This document shows positions 52,706-61,386 of a stretch of DNA of 64,000 nucleotides, piece by piece. The stretch comes from Kribbella steppae (GTDB taxonomy: Bacteria > Actinomycetota > Actinomycetes > Propionibacteriales > Kribbellaceae), in NCBI RefSeq assembly GCF_004342025.1, contig NZ_SLWN01000020.1, forward strand, positions 1-64,000, written 5' to 3'. Every line of letters starts with the position of its first letter. The first letter of the stretch is position 1. Under the pieces are notes generated by a model that worked only from the letters and a program-made list of their open reading frames with translations, did no database searches and was not told where the DNA came from. The position numbers and the translations under genes were made by a program.

Positions 52706-52903
52706 ATGACAGTCGGAGGCGTCGACACTTACTACGACTACGAAGAGAAGCAGTGGAAGAGCCGGAGGCTGGGTGGCGGTCCGATCCGCCGTGGCCCGGT
52801 GTGTCCGGCGCCACGGACGACCGACCACGCACAGCCGCGTGAACGGCATCCGGCCGGGCGTGAGCACCTCGGCAGAGACGAGAAGAAGACCGCTATCGGC
52901 TGA
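52706..52903 (+). CDS. Small hydrophilic hypothetical protein
   Basis: This is a 65-residue Arg/Pro-rich protein (MTVGGVDTYYDYEEKQWKSRRLGGGPIRRG and onward) with no recognised domain. The evidence for it is a strong Shine-Dalgarno GGGAGGA 5 bases before the ATG and a hairpin terminator downstream at 52961. Its N-terminal aromatic/acidic segment may be the functional part; the tail is low-complexity. It stands alone between treZ and the DUF574 methyltransferase. Confidence 0.55.
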   Translation: MTVGGVDTYYDYEEKQWKSRRLGGGPIRRGPVCPAPRTTDHAQPRERHPAGREHLGRDEKKTAIG

Positions 52904-52960
52904 CGAACCGGTGGCAGGGCCCGCCAGACCAGGTCACCGCACACTCGCCGACAGTCACCA

Positions 52961-52994
52961 CAGCGGCCGTCGTGCCGGAACCCGACGGCCGCTG
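52961..52994 (+). terminator. Hairpin terminator
   Basis: A perfect 12-bp stem, CAGCGGCCGTCG (52961-52972) with its complement at 52983-52994, and a 10-base loop lie 58 bases after the small gene. There is no T-tract. It probably ends that transcript before the methyltransferase promoter. Confidence 0.65.
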
Positions 52995-53137
52995 CGGCAT
53001 GCCTGCTGACTGACCCGTCCCCCCGACCGCGGCTGGCTGCTGGAGTGGGCCGGCTGACAGGCCGGGGTTGGCGACCGTGTAGTCCCCGGATCGCCTAGAG
53101 TGATTGGGGTCACTACCGGATCGGAGGAGTTGCCGCG

Positions 53138-53950
53138 ATGGCCGACGGAGACGAGAAGGCGCCGTACCCCGGGTTCGACATGAGCAAGCCGAGTATCGCC
53201 CGGACATACGACTACCTGCTCGGTGGCAAGGACAACTTCGCCGTCGACCGTGCGTTCGGCGACAAGTTCATCCACGACCTGCCCGGCTCCCAGCAGATCG
53301 CGCACGACAATCGCGGCGCGCTGATCCGGGCGATCCGCGAACTGGTGTCGAACAGCAGGATCCGGCAGTTCATCGATCTGGGCAGCGGGCTGCCGACGGC
53401 GGACAACGTGCACCAGGTCGCCCAGCGGTACGACCCGGACGCGAAGGTCGTGTACGTCGACAACGACCCGATCGTGCTCGCGCACGGCCGCGCGCTGCTG
53501 TCCGAGAACAGCAATACCACCGTCATCCAGTCCGATCTGCGCACGCCGAAGGCGATCTACGACCACCCGGACACTCGTCGGCTGATCGACTTCGAAAAGC
53601 CGGTCGCGGTCATCTTCAGCGCGACCCTGCACCACGTGAACGACGACGAGGACCCGGCCGCGCTGGTCAAGTTCTGGGCCGACCGTGTCGCGTCCGGCAG
53701 TCACGTCTTCATCAGTCATTTCCGCAGTGAGAACGACCCGCGCAGCCAGGAGTTGGAGCAGGTGCTGCAGGGGTCGCTCGGCCGCGGCCGCTGGCGCACC
53801 GATGAGCAGATCCTCGCACTCTTCGGCGACGACTTCACCGTCCTCGAGCCCGGCCTGGTTCCGGCGGTCGAGTGGCGCAATCCGGAGCCCGTCGACGACC
53901 TCACCGACTGGCAGCGCCTGATCGCCGCCGTCCTCGCGGTCAAGAAGTAG
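53138..53950 (+). CDS. DUF574 SAM-dependent methyltransferase
   Basis: This 270-residue protein belongs to the actinobacterial S-adenosylmethionine methyltransferase family DUF574 (PF04672): SIARTYDYLLGGKDNFAVDR near the N-terminus, the SAM-binding FIDLGSGLPTADNVHQVA, VVYVDNDPIVLAHGRALL and later FSATLHHVNDDEDP. Members are numerous in Streptomyces-like genomes, and their substrates are mostly unknown. GGAGG lies about 8 bases before the ATG. It is convergent with the acylase fusion gene, which ends 3 bases after it. Confidence 0.9.
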   Translation: MADGDEKAPYPGFDMSKPSIARTYDYLLGGKDNFAVDRAFGDKFIHDLPGSQQIAHDNRGALIRAIRELVSNSRIRQFIDLGSGLPTADNVHQVAQRYDPDAKVVYVDNDPIVLAHGRALLSENSNTTVIQSDLRTPKAIYDHPDTRRLIDFEKPVAVIFSATLHHVNDDEDPAALVKFWADRVASGSHVFISHFRSENDPRSQELEQVLQGSLGRGRWRTDEQILALFGDDFTVLEPGLVPAVEWRNPEPVDDLTDWQRLIAAVLAVKK

Positions 53951-53953
53951 CCG

Positions 53954-56554
53954 TCAACTCGCCCTGAAGCCCAGGAAGCGGTCCTTGGTGAGGAAGGCGA
54001 GTTGGGCGGTTTTGGTGGTGCCGTCGGGGTGGGTGATCTTGGCTTCGGGGCCGAGGACGAAGCCGGTGCGGTGGAAGCGGTCGATGGCTTTGTCGTTGCG
54101 GGTGTCGGGGTCGACGACGACGCGGGAGTGGCCGAGGTGGACAAACATGAACTGGCCGATGATCGTGAGCAGGTTGCCGGTGAAGTTGGGGCGTGGGTCG
54201 CCGGGGGCGATCAGGAAGTGCAGGCCGATGTCACCGGCCTGGACGTCGTACGCCGCTCCGACCGGATCCGCCTGCGGATCGTAGGTCTGCAACAGCGCCA
54301 GCGGTACGTCGTCCAGATACACCAGGTACACGTGATGCGTCGGCACCGAGTCGAGGAACGTGTAGATCCCCGCGATCTCGTCCCGGGACAGATGCCCCAT
54401 CCCCCAGAAGCCGGCCCGCTCGGCCGTCACCCAGCCGTGGATCAGGTCGAGGTCGCGGTCGGGATCGGCCTCGACGATCCGCACCGCGCCGAACCCGGCC
54501 AGCTCCGCCGAGAAGCTCCAGTCCTCGCGCTCTAGCTCGCCTTGGACCGTGGCCAGCTTGCCACGGAGCCACAGCGGAAGCTGGTCGTGGTGATGCGCAT
54601 CCCCGAGTACGCCGGACGCGCCCAGCGGAACGACCCACCCACTGGCCGAGCGGTCCGCAAGGTCGAACGCATAACGAGCTGCTGAGCCGCGGATGCAGAT
54701 GTCAGTGAGACCGGGCACGCTCGACGTCGACATCACGCAGTGGTGATCGCCGGACAGCCCGAGATCGATCGGCTCCTCGCCCGGTGCGAACACCGGACCC
54801 CGCAACATGTGCAGCGGCGACAGCTGATGCGTCTCACCCCACGGCGGCCGAGGCTTGCGCGCGGCAACTTCCTCGAGTGCTTCACGCGCCAGCCAACTCA
54901 CGTTGACCTCGGGAAGCAGGTCGGTGCTGAGCAGGTTCTCCAGCGCATACGACACATGCGCGAGCGGGTCGATCCAGGGCTGGAAGACCTCCGGGCAGCC
55001 GGCATCACCTTCCAGTACGGCGAAATGGTCGGCCAACCGTGAGGCGAGCGCCTTGCGGACTGCCGCGAACGAGGATGCGGTGGTGCTGGTGGCGTCCATC
55101 CGCCGGTCCCACCCGAGCAGTTCGGTGCGCAGGGCAACAGCGTCCGTCGAGAGATCCATCAAGCCGGCCAGGACATCCAGCAGACTCCCGGCCGAGCCCA
55201 GATAGGTATCGCTGTGGATCGACGGCATCTCGTCGACCGACCAGCCTGCACGTGCGTTCAGCAGCTCAGAGATTCGCCGGGATCGATGAGGTGCGGCGAA
55301 CTCGACGCCCAGTGGCGCGGCCAGCTCACGCGCGTTCGCCATCACCGCGGGGCCGTCGACAGTTGCCCGCGGCATCGGCTCGTACCAGCCCTGCCACTGG
55401 TGGTCGGATTCCCAGGCCGGTACGACGCGCAACCGATTGGACTCGTGACGCGTCGGGACCAGACCGGCAGTCCGGTGCAACAGGCCACCGGACGTGTCAG
55501 CCGCCAGCACCACGTTGACCGGCTCCACCCAGGTCTCCAGCGCAGCGTCGATATCGCCGACTGTGGTTGCCCGCAGCAACTTCGGCAGCACCTCGAAGCC
55601 AAGCCGTCCCGTCACCCGTGGTGGGTACCGCAGACTGACGGTCTGCTCAGCGTTGTCGATGATCACCGGTCCGCGCTCGGTCTCGATCACCTCGATCTCG
55701 ATCGGTTCCGCGCCAGCCACCTCGACGATCTCGTGCTGTACCGCGGCCGGCTTCCAGCCATCCGGGCCGAGCGCTTCCACCGACGACCCGGTCCGCCGGA
55801 GTTGTTCGGCGTACAGGTCCTGGTAGTCCGACATCGCGTTGGTGATCGCCCAGGCGACCTTGCCGGTGTGGCCGAAGTGGGCGATGCCCGGGATTCCAGG
55901 TACGGCGAGGCCGAGGACGTCGTACTCGGGGCAGGACAACCGGATCTGCTGGTAGATGCCCGGGCTCTCGATGAACCGGTGTGGGTCACCCGCGATGATC
56001 GCCTGGCCCGAGGTGGTCAGCGAGCCGGGAATCATCCAGCCATTGCTGCCCGCGGTCCGCGGACCCTCCGAGGAGAAGAGCTCGATGGCCTCGTCGCCCA
56101 GGTGTCGCGCGACATGCGTTCGCCACAACTTCGAAGGGAAGCCGGCGAACATGATGTGGACCGCGAGCCAGATCCCGAGCGGAGCCCAGGGCTCCCATTC
56201 CTCGGTTGTCAGCCCGGTCTGGGCGAACTCGGGCGCACGTGCCGCCCCGACCGGCATTGCATGGTTGACGCCCTCGACGTACGCCGTGATCCACTCGCGC
56301 AGCTCGTCGTCGAGTGCCTCGAAGCAGCGTTGCGCGGTGTCGGCGAGCCGTGCCTGCCGGGCGAAGACGTCCCACGGCGCGGCCTCCGCACCGAGGAAGG
56401 CGGCGCTCGTCCCGAGGAACCGGCGGCGCTCCAACTCGAGCTGCCAGGCGCGGTCCTGCGCCGCGTTGAGGCCTTGCAGATAGACCAGCGCCAACGGGTC
56501 TCCGGCGTGCAGATGGGGTACGCCGTACGCGTCCCGGAAGACCCGAGCATTCAC
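53954..56554 (-). CDS. Penicillin acylase (Ntn hydrolase) fused to siderophore-type acyltransferase
   Basis: This 866-residue fusion has two parts. Residues 1-665 or so are a penicillin-acylase-type Ntn amidase: FRDAYGVPHLHAGDPLALVYLQGLNAAQDRAWQLELERRR, then the self-processing site G169/S170-N171 in TAGSNGWMIPG, so the nucleophile Ser is intact. Residues about 690-866 are a GNAT domain of the IucB/AlcB siderophore acyltransferase type (HGWVTAERAGFWGMGHLSRDE, VVVDPDTRNDKAIDRFHRTGF). Unusually for an acylase there is no signal peptide. The GTG 56554 has GAGGA upstream. An iron-box operator lies just upstream, shared with a siderophore-interacting protein, so a role in siderophore assembly or release is likely; activity is unproven. 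Confidence 0.85.
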   Translation of the reverse strand: MNARVFRDAYGVPHLHAGDPLALVYLQGLNAAQDRAWQLELERRRFLGTSAAFLGAEAAPWDVFARQARLADTAQRCFEALDDELREWITAYVEGVNHAMPVGAARAPEFAQTGLTTEEWEPWAPLGIWLAVHIMFAGFPSKLWRTHVARHLGDEAIELFSSEGPRTAGSNGWMIPGSLTTSGQAIIAGDPHRFIESPGIYQQIRLSCPEYDVLGLAVPGIPGIAHFGHTGKVAWAITNAMSDYQDLYAEQLRRTGSSVEALGPDGWKPAAVQHEIVEVAGAEPIEIEVIETERGPVIIDNAEQTVSLRYPPRVTGRLGFEVLPKLLRATTVGDIDAALETWVEPVNVVLAADTSGGLLHRTAGLVPTRHESNRLRVVPAWESDHQWQGWYEPMPRATVDGPAVMANARELAAPLGVEFAAPHRSRRISELLNARAGWSVDEMPSIHSDTYLGSAGSLLDVLAGLMDLSTDAVALRTELLGWDRRMDATSTTASSFAAVRKALASRLADHFAVLEGDAGCPEVFQPWIDPLAHVSYALENLLSTDLLPEVNVSWLAREALEEVAARKPRPPWGETHQLSPLHMLRGPVFAPGEEPIDLGLSGDHHCVMSTSSVPGLTDICIRGSAARYAFDLADRSASGWVVPLGASGVLGDAHHHDQLPLWLRGKLATVQGELEREDWSFSAELAGFGAVRIVEADPDRDLDLIHGWVTAERAGFWGMGHLSRDEIAGIYTFLDSVPTHHVYLVYLDDVPLALLQTYDPQADPVGAAYDVQAGDIGLHFLIAPGDPRPNFTGNLLTIIGQFMFVHLGHSRVVVDPDTRNDKAIDRFHRTGFVLGPEAKITHPDGTTKTAQLAFLTKDRFLGFRAS

Positions 56555-56571
56555 TGCAGTCCTCGTTTCAG

Positions 56572-56590
56572 TTAGGTTAGGCTGAGCTAA
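56572..56590. promoter_or_regulatory. DtxR/IdeR-type iron box
   Basis: TTAGGTTAGGCTGAGCTAA matches the actinobacterial iron-box consensus TTAGGTTAGSCTAACCTAA at 17 of 19 positions. It lies 18 bases upstream of the acylase fusion start (minus) and 44 bases before the siderophore-interacting protein start (plus), so an iron-loaded DtxR/IdeR/DmdR repressor would control both. Confidence 0.85.
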
Positions 56591-56633
56591 CTTACAAGGC
56601 AACAAAAGTGGCCGCAACGGCCATTGTCGTTCA

Positions 56634-57359
56634 GTGGAGGACACAGTGGGGCATGGCTGGGAACACGTGGTGCTCAAGCTGTTCCGCGGGAAGGACTTCA
56701 CCTTCACCGTGACGGGTGCCGAACAGGTCACCGAGCGGTACCGCCGGGTGCACTTCACCGACGGCGGGCTGCTCGAGGCGATCGGCGTACACCCGACGAT
56801 GTGGGTGCGGCTGTGGTTCGACAACGCGGGCAAGTCGCATCAGCGTGCGTACACGCTGGTCGACCCGGACGCTGAGGCGGGCACCTTCAGTCTGGAGTTC
56901 GCCCTGCACGACGGGTGTGCGAGCGACTGGTCCCGCAAGGCCGAGCCGGGAGACACGATCGAGGCGACCGTGCAGGGGAGCGGGTTCGAGGTGCCGGACC
57001 CGCTGCCGGAGCGGATGCTGGTGATCGGCGATCCGGCGTCGCTGCCGGCCATCGACTCGCTGCTCGCGGTCGCGCCGAAGCTGCCCGCGACGATCTGGTT
57101 CGAGACCACGGATGACGTCGATCACGAGCTGCCGTTCCGGATCAATCCGGACCATCACGAGCTGCGGACCGTGCCACGGCAAGAAATGGTCGAGGGCGTC
57201 AAGGCGGATCTGCCGAAGTTCATCAGTGACCCGGCCGACGCCTTCGTGTGGATCGCCTGCGACACCGTCACCACCCGGACGCTCACGTCGTACCTCCTGA
57301 AGGACCTCTCGGTCCCGAAGCACCGGGTCAAGGCGCTGGGTTATTGGCGCGCGGCCTGA
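56634..57359 (+). CDS. Siderophore-interacting flavoprotein (SIP)
   Basis: This 241-residue protein is a siderophore-interacting (ViuB/SIP-type) ferric reductase. It has an FAD domain with the R71-A-Y-T motif (QRAYTLVDPDAE), GTFSLEFALHDG and the NAD(P)-side segment MLVIGDPASLPAI, then a C-terminal SIP domain ending KALGYWRA. It reduces Fe(III)-siderophore in the cytoplasm to release iron. The GTG at 56634 has a second GTG at 56646 as alternative. It shares the iron box with the divergent acylase-acyltransferase gene. Confidence 0.92.
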   Translation: MEDTVGHGWEHVVLKLFRGKDFTFTVTGAEQVTERYRRVHFTDGGLLEAIGVHPTMWVRLWFDNAGKSHQRAYTLVDPDAEAGTFSLEFALHDGCASDWSRKAEPGDTIEATVQGSGFEVPDPLPERMLVIGDPASLPAIDSLLAVAPKLPATIWFETTDDVDHELPFRINPDHHELRTVPRQEMVEGVKADLPKFISDPADAFVWIACDTVTTRTLTSYLLKDLSVPKHRVKALGYWRAA

Positions 57360-57384
57360 GCGGTCCGGCAGTAGCCTGGCGCGC

Positions 57385-57834
57385 GTGATCAGACCCCTCG
57401 ACCTCAGCGACCGGGCCCTCGCCGAACGGCTGCTGGAGATCCAGCATCGCGCGTACGCCGTCGAGGCCGAGCTGATCGGCTTCGACGGCATCCCGCCACT
57501 CCAGGAGGACCTCGAGGGCCTGATGTCGTCCACGGAACACTGGCTGGGCCGGTACGACGGCGATCTCCTGGTCGGCGCGGTCGCCTACGAGTTCCCGGAC
57601 GACGACACGGTCGACATCACCCGCCTGATCGTCGACCCGGCCCACGCCCGCCGCGGCCACGGCCGCGCCCTGCTCGACCACCTCGACCAACTGGAGCCGC
57701 GTCACACCAGCGTCGTCTCGACGGGCACGGCGAACACCCCGGCGGTCACTCTCTACGCGTCCCGTGGCTATCACGAGACTGCTCGCGTCGAGATCGCGCC
57801 GGGGGTCACCGTGACGCAGTTCAGCCGAGGCTGA
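57385..57834 (+). CDS. GNAT-family N-acetyltransferase
   Basis: This 149-residue GNAT enzyme has the acetyl-CoA binding motif ARRRGHGRALLDHL (residues 88-101), with strands DITRLIVDPAHA before it and VTLYASRGYHETAR near the end. It would acetylate an amine on an unknown substrate. TAGCCT ends seven bases before the GTG and no Shine-Dalgarno is visible, so it may be leaderless; it is not part of the iron pair by obvious sequence. It overlaps the 3' end of the convergent GH51 gene by 14 bases. Confidence 0.87.
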   Translation: MIRPLDLSDRALAERLLEIQHRAYAVEAELIGFDGIPPLQEDLEGLMSSTEHWLGRYDGDLLVGAVAYEFPDDDTVDITRLIVDPAHARRGHGRALLDHLDQLEPRHTSVVSTGTANTPAVTLYASRGYHETARVEIAPGVTVTQFSRG

Positions 57835-59314
57835 GGGCCGCCCAGCTGACGGCGGGGAGGGTGATGGTGAGCTTGCCGTCCTCCAGCTGGGCCTCGGCGG
57901 GTTGTGGGGTGACGCGGTCGGGTTGGTCGGCGGAGTTGGTGGCGAGGCCGTCCTCGTCGTGGATCAGCTGAGACTCCAGGACCGATGTCACGCCTGCCCG
58001 GCTGACGTCGACGGTGACCTCGATCGGGCCCTCGGTGGACCGGTTGACCAGGAACACCGACAGCTTGCCCTCGTCGTACGTCGCCACCGCGTCGACCGCC
58101 GTGATGTCGCCGTACTTGGCCGTGCTGACGGTCGGCGAGTTGGTCTCCACGTGCAGCACCTGGCCGGCCGCGAGCCGGGAGGTGATCGCGAACGGGTGGA
58201 ACGTGGGCTGCCGCCAGGCCGGGCCGCCGCGCTCGGTCATGATCGGGGCGATCACGTTCGCCAGCTGCGCGATGCAGGCGACGCCGACCCGATCGCTGTG
58301 CCGCAGCAGCGAGATCAGCAGGTTGCCGACGACAACGGCATCGGTGACGTTGTACTCGTCCTCGATCCGCCGCGGCGCCACCGCCCATCCGTCCGGGTCC
58401 TCATCGGTCCGGCGCGAGCGGGCGCCGTACCAGACGTTCCATTCGTCGAAGGAGATGTCGATCTTCTTCGTGCTCTTCAGCTCCGCGCCGACGGCGTCCG
58501 CGGTCGCGACCACCGCGTCGATGAAGCGGTCCATGTTGACCGCCGACCCCAGGAACGACGCGGTGTCACCGTCGTCGTTGCCGTAGTACGCGTGGCAGGA
58601 GATGTACTCGACGAAATCGTAGGTCTCCCGCAGGACCGTCTGCTCCCAGGTGCCGAAGGTCGGCATCGCCGACGAGGACGATCCGCACGCGACCAGCTGC
58701 AGGCCGGGCTCGATCATCCGCATCGCCCGCGCGGTCTCGGCCGCCACCCGGCCGTACTCTTCAGCCGTCTTGTGCCCGATCTGCCAGGGGCCGTCCATCT
58801 CGTTGCCCAGGCACCACAGTTTGATCCCGTACGGCGATGCGCCGTGCTGCTCGCGCAGGTCGGACAGGGCCGTGCCGCCCGGGTGGTTGGCGTACTCCTG
58901 CAGGTCAAGCGCCTCTTGCACCCCGCGGGTGCCGAGGTTGATCGCCATCATCGGCTCGACCCCGGCCTTGGCGCACCAGCGGATGAACTCGTCCAGGCCG
59001 AACTCGTTCGTCTCGACGCTGTGCCAGGCCAGGTCGAGCCGGCGCGGCCGGCCCTCGCGCGGGCCGACGCCGTCCTCCCAGCGGTAGCCGGAGACGAAGT
59101 TGCCGCCGGGGTAGCGGACCACGGACACCCCGAGCTCGCGGGTCAGTTCGAGGACGTCCTTGCGGAAGCCGTCCTCGTCTGCGGTGGCGTGGCCGGGCTC
59201 GTAGATGCCGGTGTAGACGCACCGGCCCATGTGCTCGACGAAGGTGCCGAAGGTACGGCGGTTCACGGGCGCGATCGTGAACGCGGGGTCGATGGTGAAG
59301 TTGGCAGAGGGCAC
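57821..59314 (-). CDS. abfA: GH51 alpha-L-arabinofuranosidase
   Basis: This 497-residue enzyme releases terminal alpha-L-arabinofuranose from arabinan or arabinoxylan fragments. It opens as family GH51 (FVEHMGRCVYTGIYEPGH) and has the acid/base E172 (GNEMDGPW) and nucleophile E291 (SFDEWNVWY), with a C-terminal beta domain. No signal peptide, so it works on imported oligosaccharides. I chose the GTG at 59314 since AGGAG precedes it and the family starts there. It is last in the LacI-ABC operon, 32 bases after a GH43 remnant. Confidence 0.93.
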   Translation of the reverse strand: MPSANFTIDPAFTIAPVNRRTFGTFVEHMGRCVYTGIYEPGHATADEDGFRKDVLELTRELGVSVVRYPGGNFVSGYRWEDGVGPREGRPRRLDLAWHSVETNEFGLDEFIRWCAKAGVEPMMAINLGTRGVQEALDLQEYANHPGGTALSDLREQHGASPYGIKLWCLGNEMDGPWQIGHKTAEEYGRVAAETARAMRMIEPGLQLVACGSSSSAMPTFGTWEQTVLRETYDFVEYISCHAYYGNDDGDTASFLGSAVNMDRFIDAVVATADAVGAELKSTKKIDISFDEWNVWYGARSRRTDEDPDGWAVAPRRIEDEYNVTDAVVVGNLLISLLRHSDRVGVACIAQLANVIAPIMTERGGPAWRQPTFHPFAITSRLAAGQVLHVETNSPTVSTAKYGDITAVDAVATYDEGKLSVFLVNRSTEGPIEVTVDVSRAGVTSVLESQLIHDEDGLATNSADQPDRVTPQPAEAQLEDGKLTITLPAVSWAALSLG

Positions 59315-59346
59315 CAGGTGGCTCCTGTCGTGGGTACGGATGTGCT

Positions 59347-59541
59347 TCAGGTGACGCGGGGCCAGCCGTCCGGCCCCCAATGGATCCGCCGCAGACCGAG
59401 CCGGAAATCGCCACCGGCCTGGACGTCGTAGTAGTGATGGGCCAGCCAGCCGTCGTACACGGACTGGCCGCCCGGTCCGGCCATCGAGCCGGATCCGGAC
59501 AGGATCACCGTGCCGCCTCCTTGCAGGGCGAAACGCCTCAT
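59347..59541 (-). pseudogene. C-terminal remnant of a GH43 arabinanase
   Basis: The 64-residue frame (MRRFALQGGGTVILSGSGSMAG to DGWPRV) matches the end of GH43 endo-arabinanase-type enzymes: GPGGQSVYDGWLAHHYYDVQAGGDFRLGLRRIHWGPDGWP. The whole catalytic N-terminal part (about 250-300 residues) is absent. An ATG overlaps the stop of the upstream permease gene (ATGA), so it is still translated in principle, though it cannot fold as an enzyme. A deletion between permease end and GH43 3' end best explains it. Confidence 0.78.
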
Positions 59542-60431
59542 CCCTTGATTCCCGCGTCGCCGACACCACGGACGACGTGCCGCTGGAACAAGGCGTACAC
59601 GATCAGCAGCGGGAGCCCGCCGAGCACTGCCGACGCCATGATCTGGGCGTACCGCAGACCGTACGAGCCCTGCACGTTCGCGAGCCCGACCGGGATCGTC
59701 ATCATCGACGGGTCGGTGGTGACGATGAACGGCCAGAGGAAGTTGTTCCAGGCGCCGATGAAGGTGAAGATGCCGACGGCAACGAGGATCGGCCGGGACA
59801 TCGGCACCATCACACTCCAGACGATCCGCCACCGGGTCGCGCCGTCCACCCGGGCGGCGTCCTCGTAGTCGCGGGAGATGCCGTCGAAGAACTTCTTCAG
59901 CACGAACACCATCACCGGCGCGACCACCTGCGGCAGCACGATGCCCCAGTAGGTGTCGACCAGGCCGAGCCCGGTCATCTCCTGGAACAACGGCACGATC
60001 AGCACCTGCGGCGGCACCAGGATGCCCGCGATCATCAGCGCGAACAGCGCCCGCCGGCCCGGGAACTCGGTCCGGGAGAAGCCGTACGCCGCCAGCACCG
60101 AGACCAGCAGGGTCAGCGCTGTCACCAGGACCGCCACGATCGTGCTGTTGAAGAACCAGCGGATCAGGTCGCCCTGCTCGATCACGCCCTGGTAGGCGGC
60201 CGTGGTCGGTGCCTCGGGCAACCAGGTGATCGGGATCAGGGTGGTCTCCGGCTCGGGCTTCAGCGAGGTGTCCAGGGCCCAGAGCAGCGGCACCAGCCAG
60301 ATCACAGCCAGGATGACCGCACCGACGATGCTCGCCACCTTCGGGAAGCTCCAGCGAGGCTCGACCGGTCCGGACCTGGTCGCGGCCGGCCGGGTCGTGG
60401 TGTTGGTGGGGGTGGCGGTGGCGGTGGTCAT
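59538..60431 (-). CDS. ABC sugar permease (MalG type)
   Basis: This 297-residue permease has six TM segments and the EAA loop YEDAARVDGATRWRIVWSVMVPMSRP. The N-terminal 25 residues are a Thr/Ala/Pro-rich cytoplasmic tail. Its ATG overlaps the stop of the first permease gene (ATGA). With the two genes before it, it forms an importer for arabinose-containing oligosaccharides (inferred from the GH51/GH43 neighbours). Its stop overlaps the GH43 remnant ATG. Confidence 0.92.
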   Translation of the reverse strand: MTTATATPTNTTTRPAATRSGPVEPRWSFPKVASIVGAVILAVIWLVPLLWALDTSLKPEPETTLIPITWLPEAPTTAAYQGVIEQGDLIRWFFNSTIVAVLVTALTLLVSVLAAYGFSRTEFPGRRALFALMIAGILVPPQVLIVPLFQEMTGLGLVDTYWGIVLPQVVAPVMVFVLKKFFDGISRDYEDAARVDGATRWRIVWSVMVPMSRPILVAVGIFTFIGAWNNFLWPFIVTTDPSMMTIPVGLANVQGSYGLRYAQIMASAVLGGLPLLIVYALFQRHVVRGVGDAGIKG

Positions 60432-61372
60432 TCTGCGCCCTCCTTCCGGCCGGAGAAGAGTTTGAACTGCAGCACCGAGACGATCACGATGATCGCGAAG
60501 AACATGTACGAGATCGCCGACGCGTAACCGATCCGGTAGTTGGTGAAGCCGTTCTGGTAGATGTACTGGATGATCGGCCGGGTCGCGAAGTTCGGGCCGC
60601 CGTTCGTCATCAGGTAGATCTGGTCGAAGATCTTCAGCGACGCCACCAGTTGCAGGACGATGATCAGACCGGTGGTCCGGCTGAGCAGCGGCAGCGTGAT
60701 CCGGAACAGCTTCTGCCGGCCGTTCGCGCCGTCGATCGCGGCCGCCTCGTAGACCTGGGCCGGAATCCCCTGCAGGGCGGCCAGATACAGCAGGAAGTTG
60801 AACCCGACCGTCCACCAGACGGTCGTGATCACCACGGCCAGCATGGCCCGGTTCTCGGTGTTCAGCCAGTCGATCTCGGCGAAACCGCCGGCCGTCAGCA
60901 GACCGTTCACCAGGCCGAACCCGGGCTGGTAGATCCAGACCCAGATCAGCGTCACGACGGTCGCGGGCAGGACGAACGGAGCGAAGTACGAGAATCGCAG
61001 CAGCCAGCCGAGCAAGCCGCTGCGGTTCGCCAGCAGGGCCATCACGAGCGCGATGATCACCAACGGCGGCGTACTCATCGCGGTGAAGACGAAGGTGTTC
61101 TTCAACGACGACCAGACGGCCGGGTCGCCGAACATCTCCCGCCAGTTCTGCAGTCCGAGGAACTCCTGCTGGACCCCGGCGAGACTGGTGTTGAAGAAGC
61201 TGTTCCAGAGGCCGGAAAGCGTCGGCCAGAGCAGGAAGGCGGCGAACAGCAGCAGGAACGGTGCGACGAAGAACAGTCCCGCCCAGCGTTCCTTCCACGG
61301 CTGCCCGGTCTCAGGTTTCGCCGCCTTGGAGGGCGAACCAGGTGTGACTCGGGGTGGTGTCTGCACGGCCAT
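60428..61372 (-). CDS. ABC sugar permease (MalF type)
   Basis: This 314-residue permease has six TM segments and the EAA loop YEAAAIDGANGRQKLFRITLPLL. The ATG at 61372 has a strong AGGAGGT Shine-Dalgarno; the frame is open upstream but without membrane or family features. It starts 14 bases after the binding-protein stop. No ATPase gene is present in the locus, so a shared multi-sugar ATPase is likely. Confidence 0.92.
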   Translation of the reverse strand: MAVQTPPRVTPGSPSKAAKPETGQPWKERWAGLFFVAPFLLLFAAFLLWPTLSGLWNSFFNTSLAGVQQEFLGLQNWREMFGDPAVWSSLKNTFVFTAMSTPPLVIIALVMALLANRSGLLGWLLRFSYFAPFVLPATVVTLIWVWIYQPGFGLVNGLLTAGGFAEIDWLNTENRAMLAVVITTVWWTVGFNFLLYLAALQGIPAQVYEAAAIDGANGRQKLFRITLPLLSRTTGLIIVLQLVASLKIFDQIYLMTNGGPNFATRPIIQYIYQNGFTNYRIGYASAISYMFFAIIVIVSVLQFKLFSGRKEGAE

Positions 61373-61386
61373 GGGGTGACCTCCTG

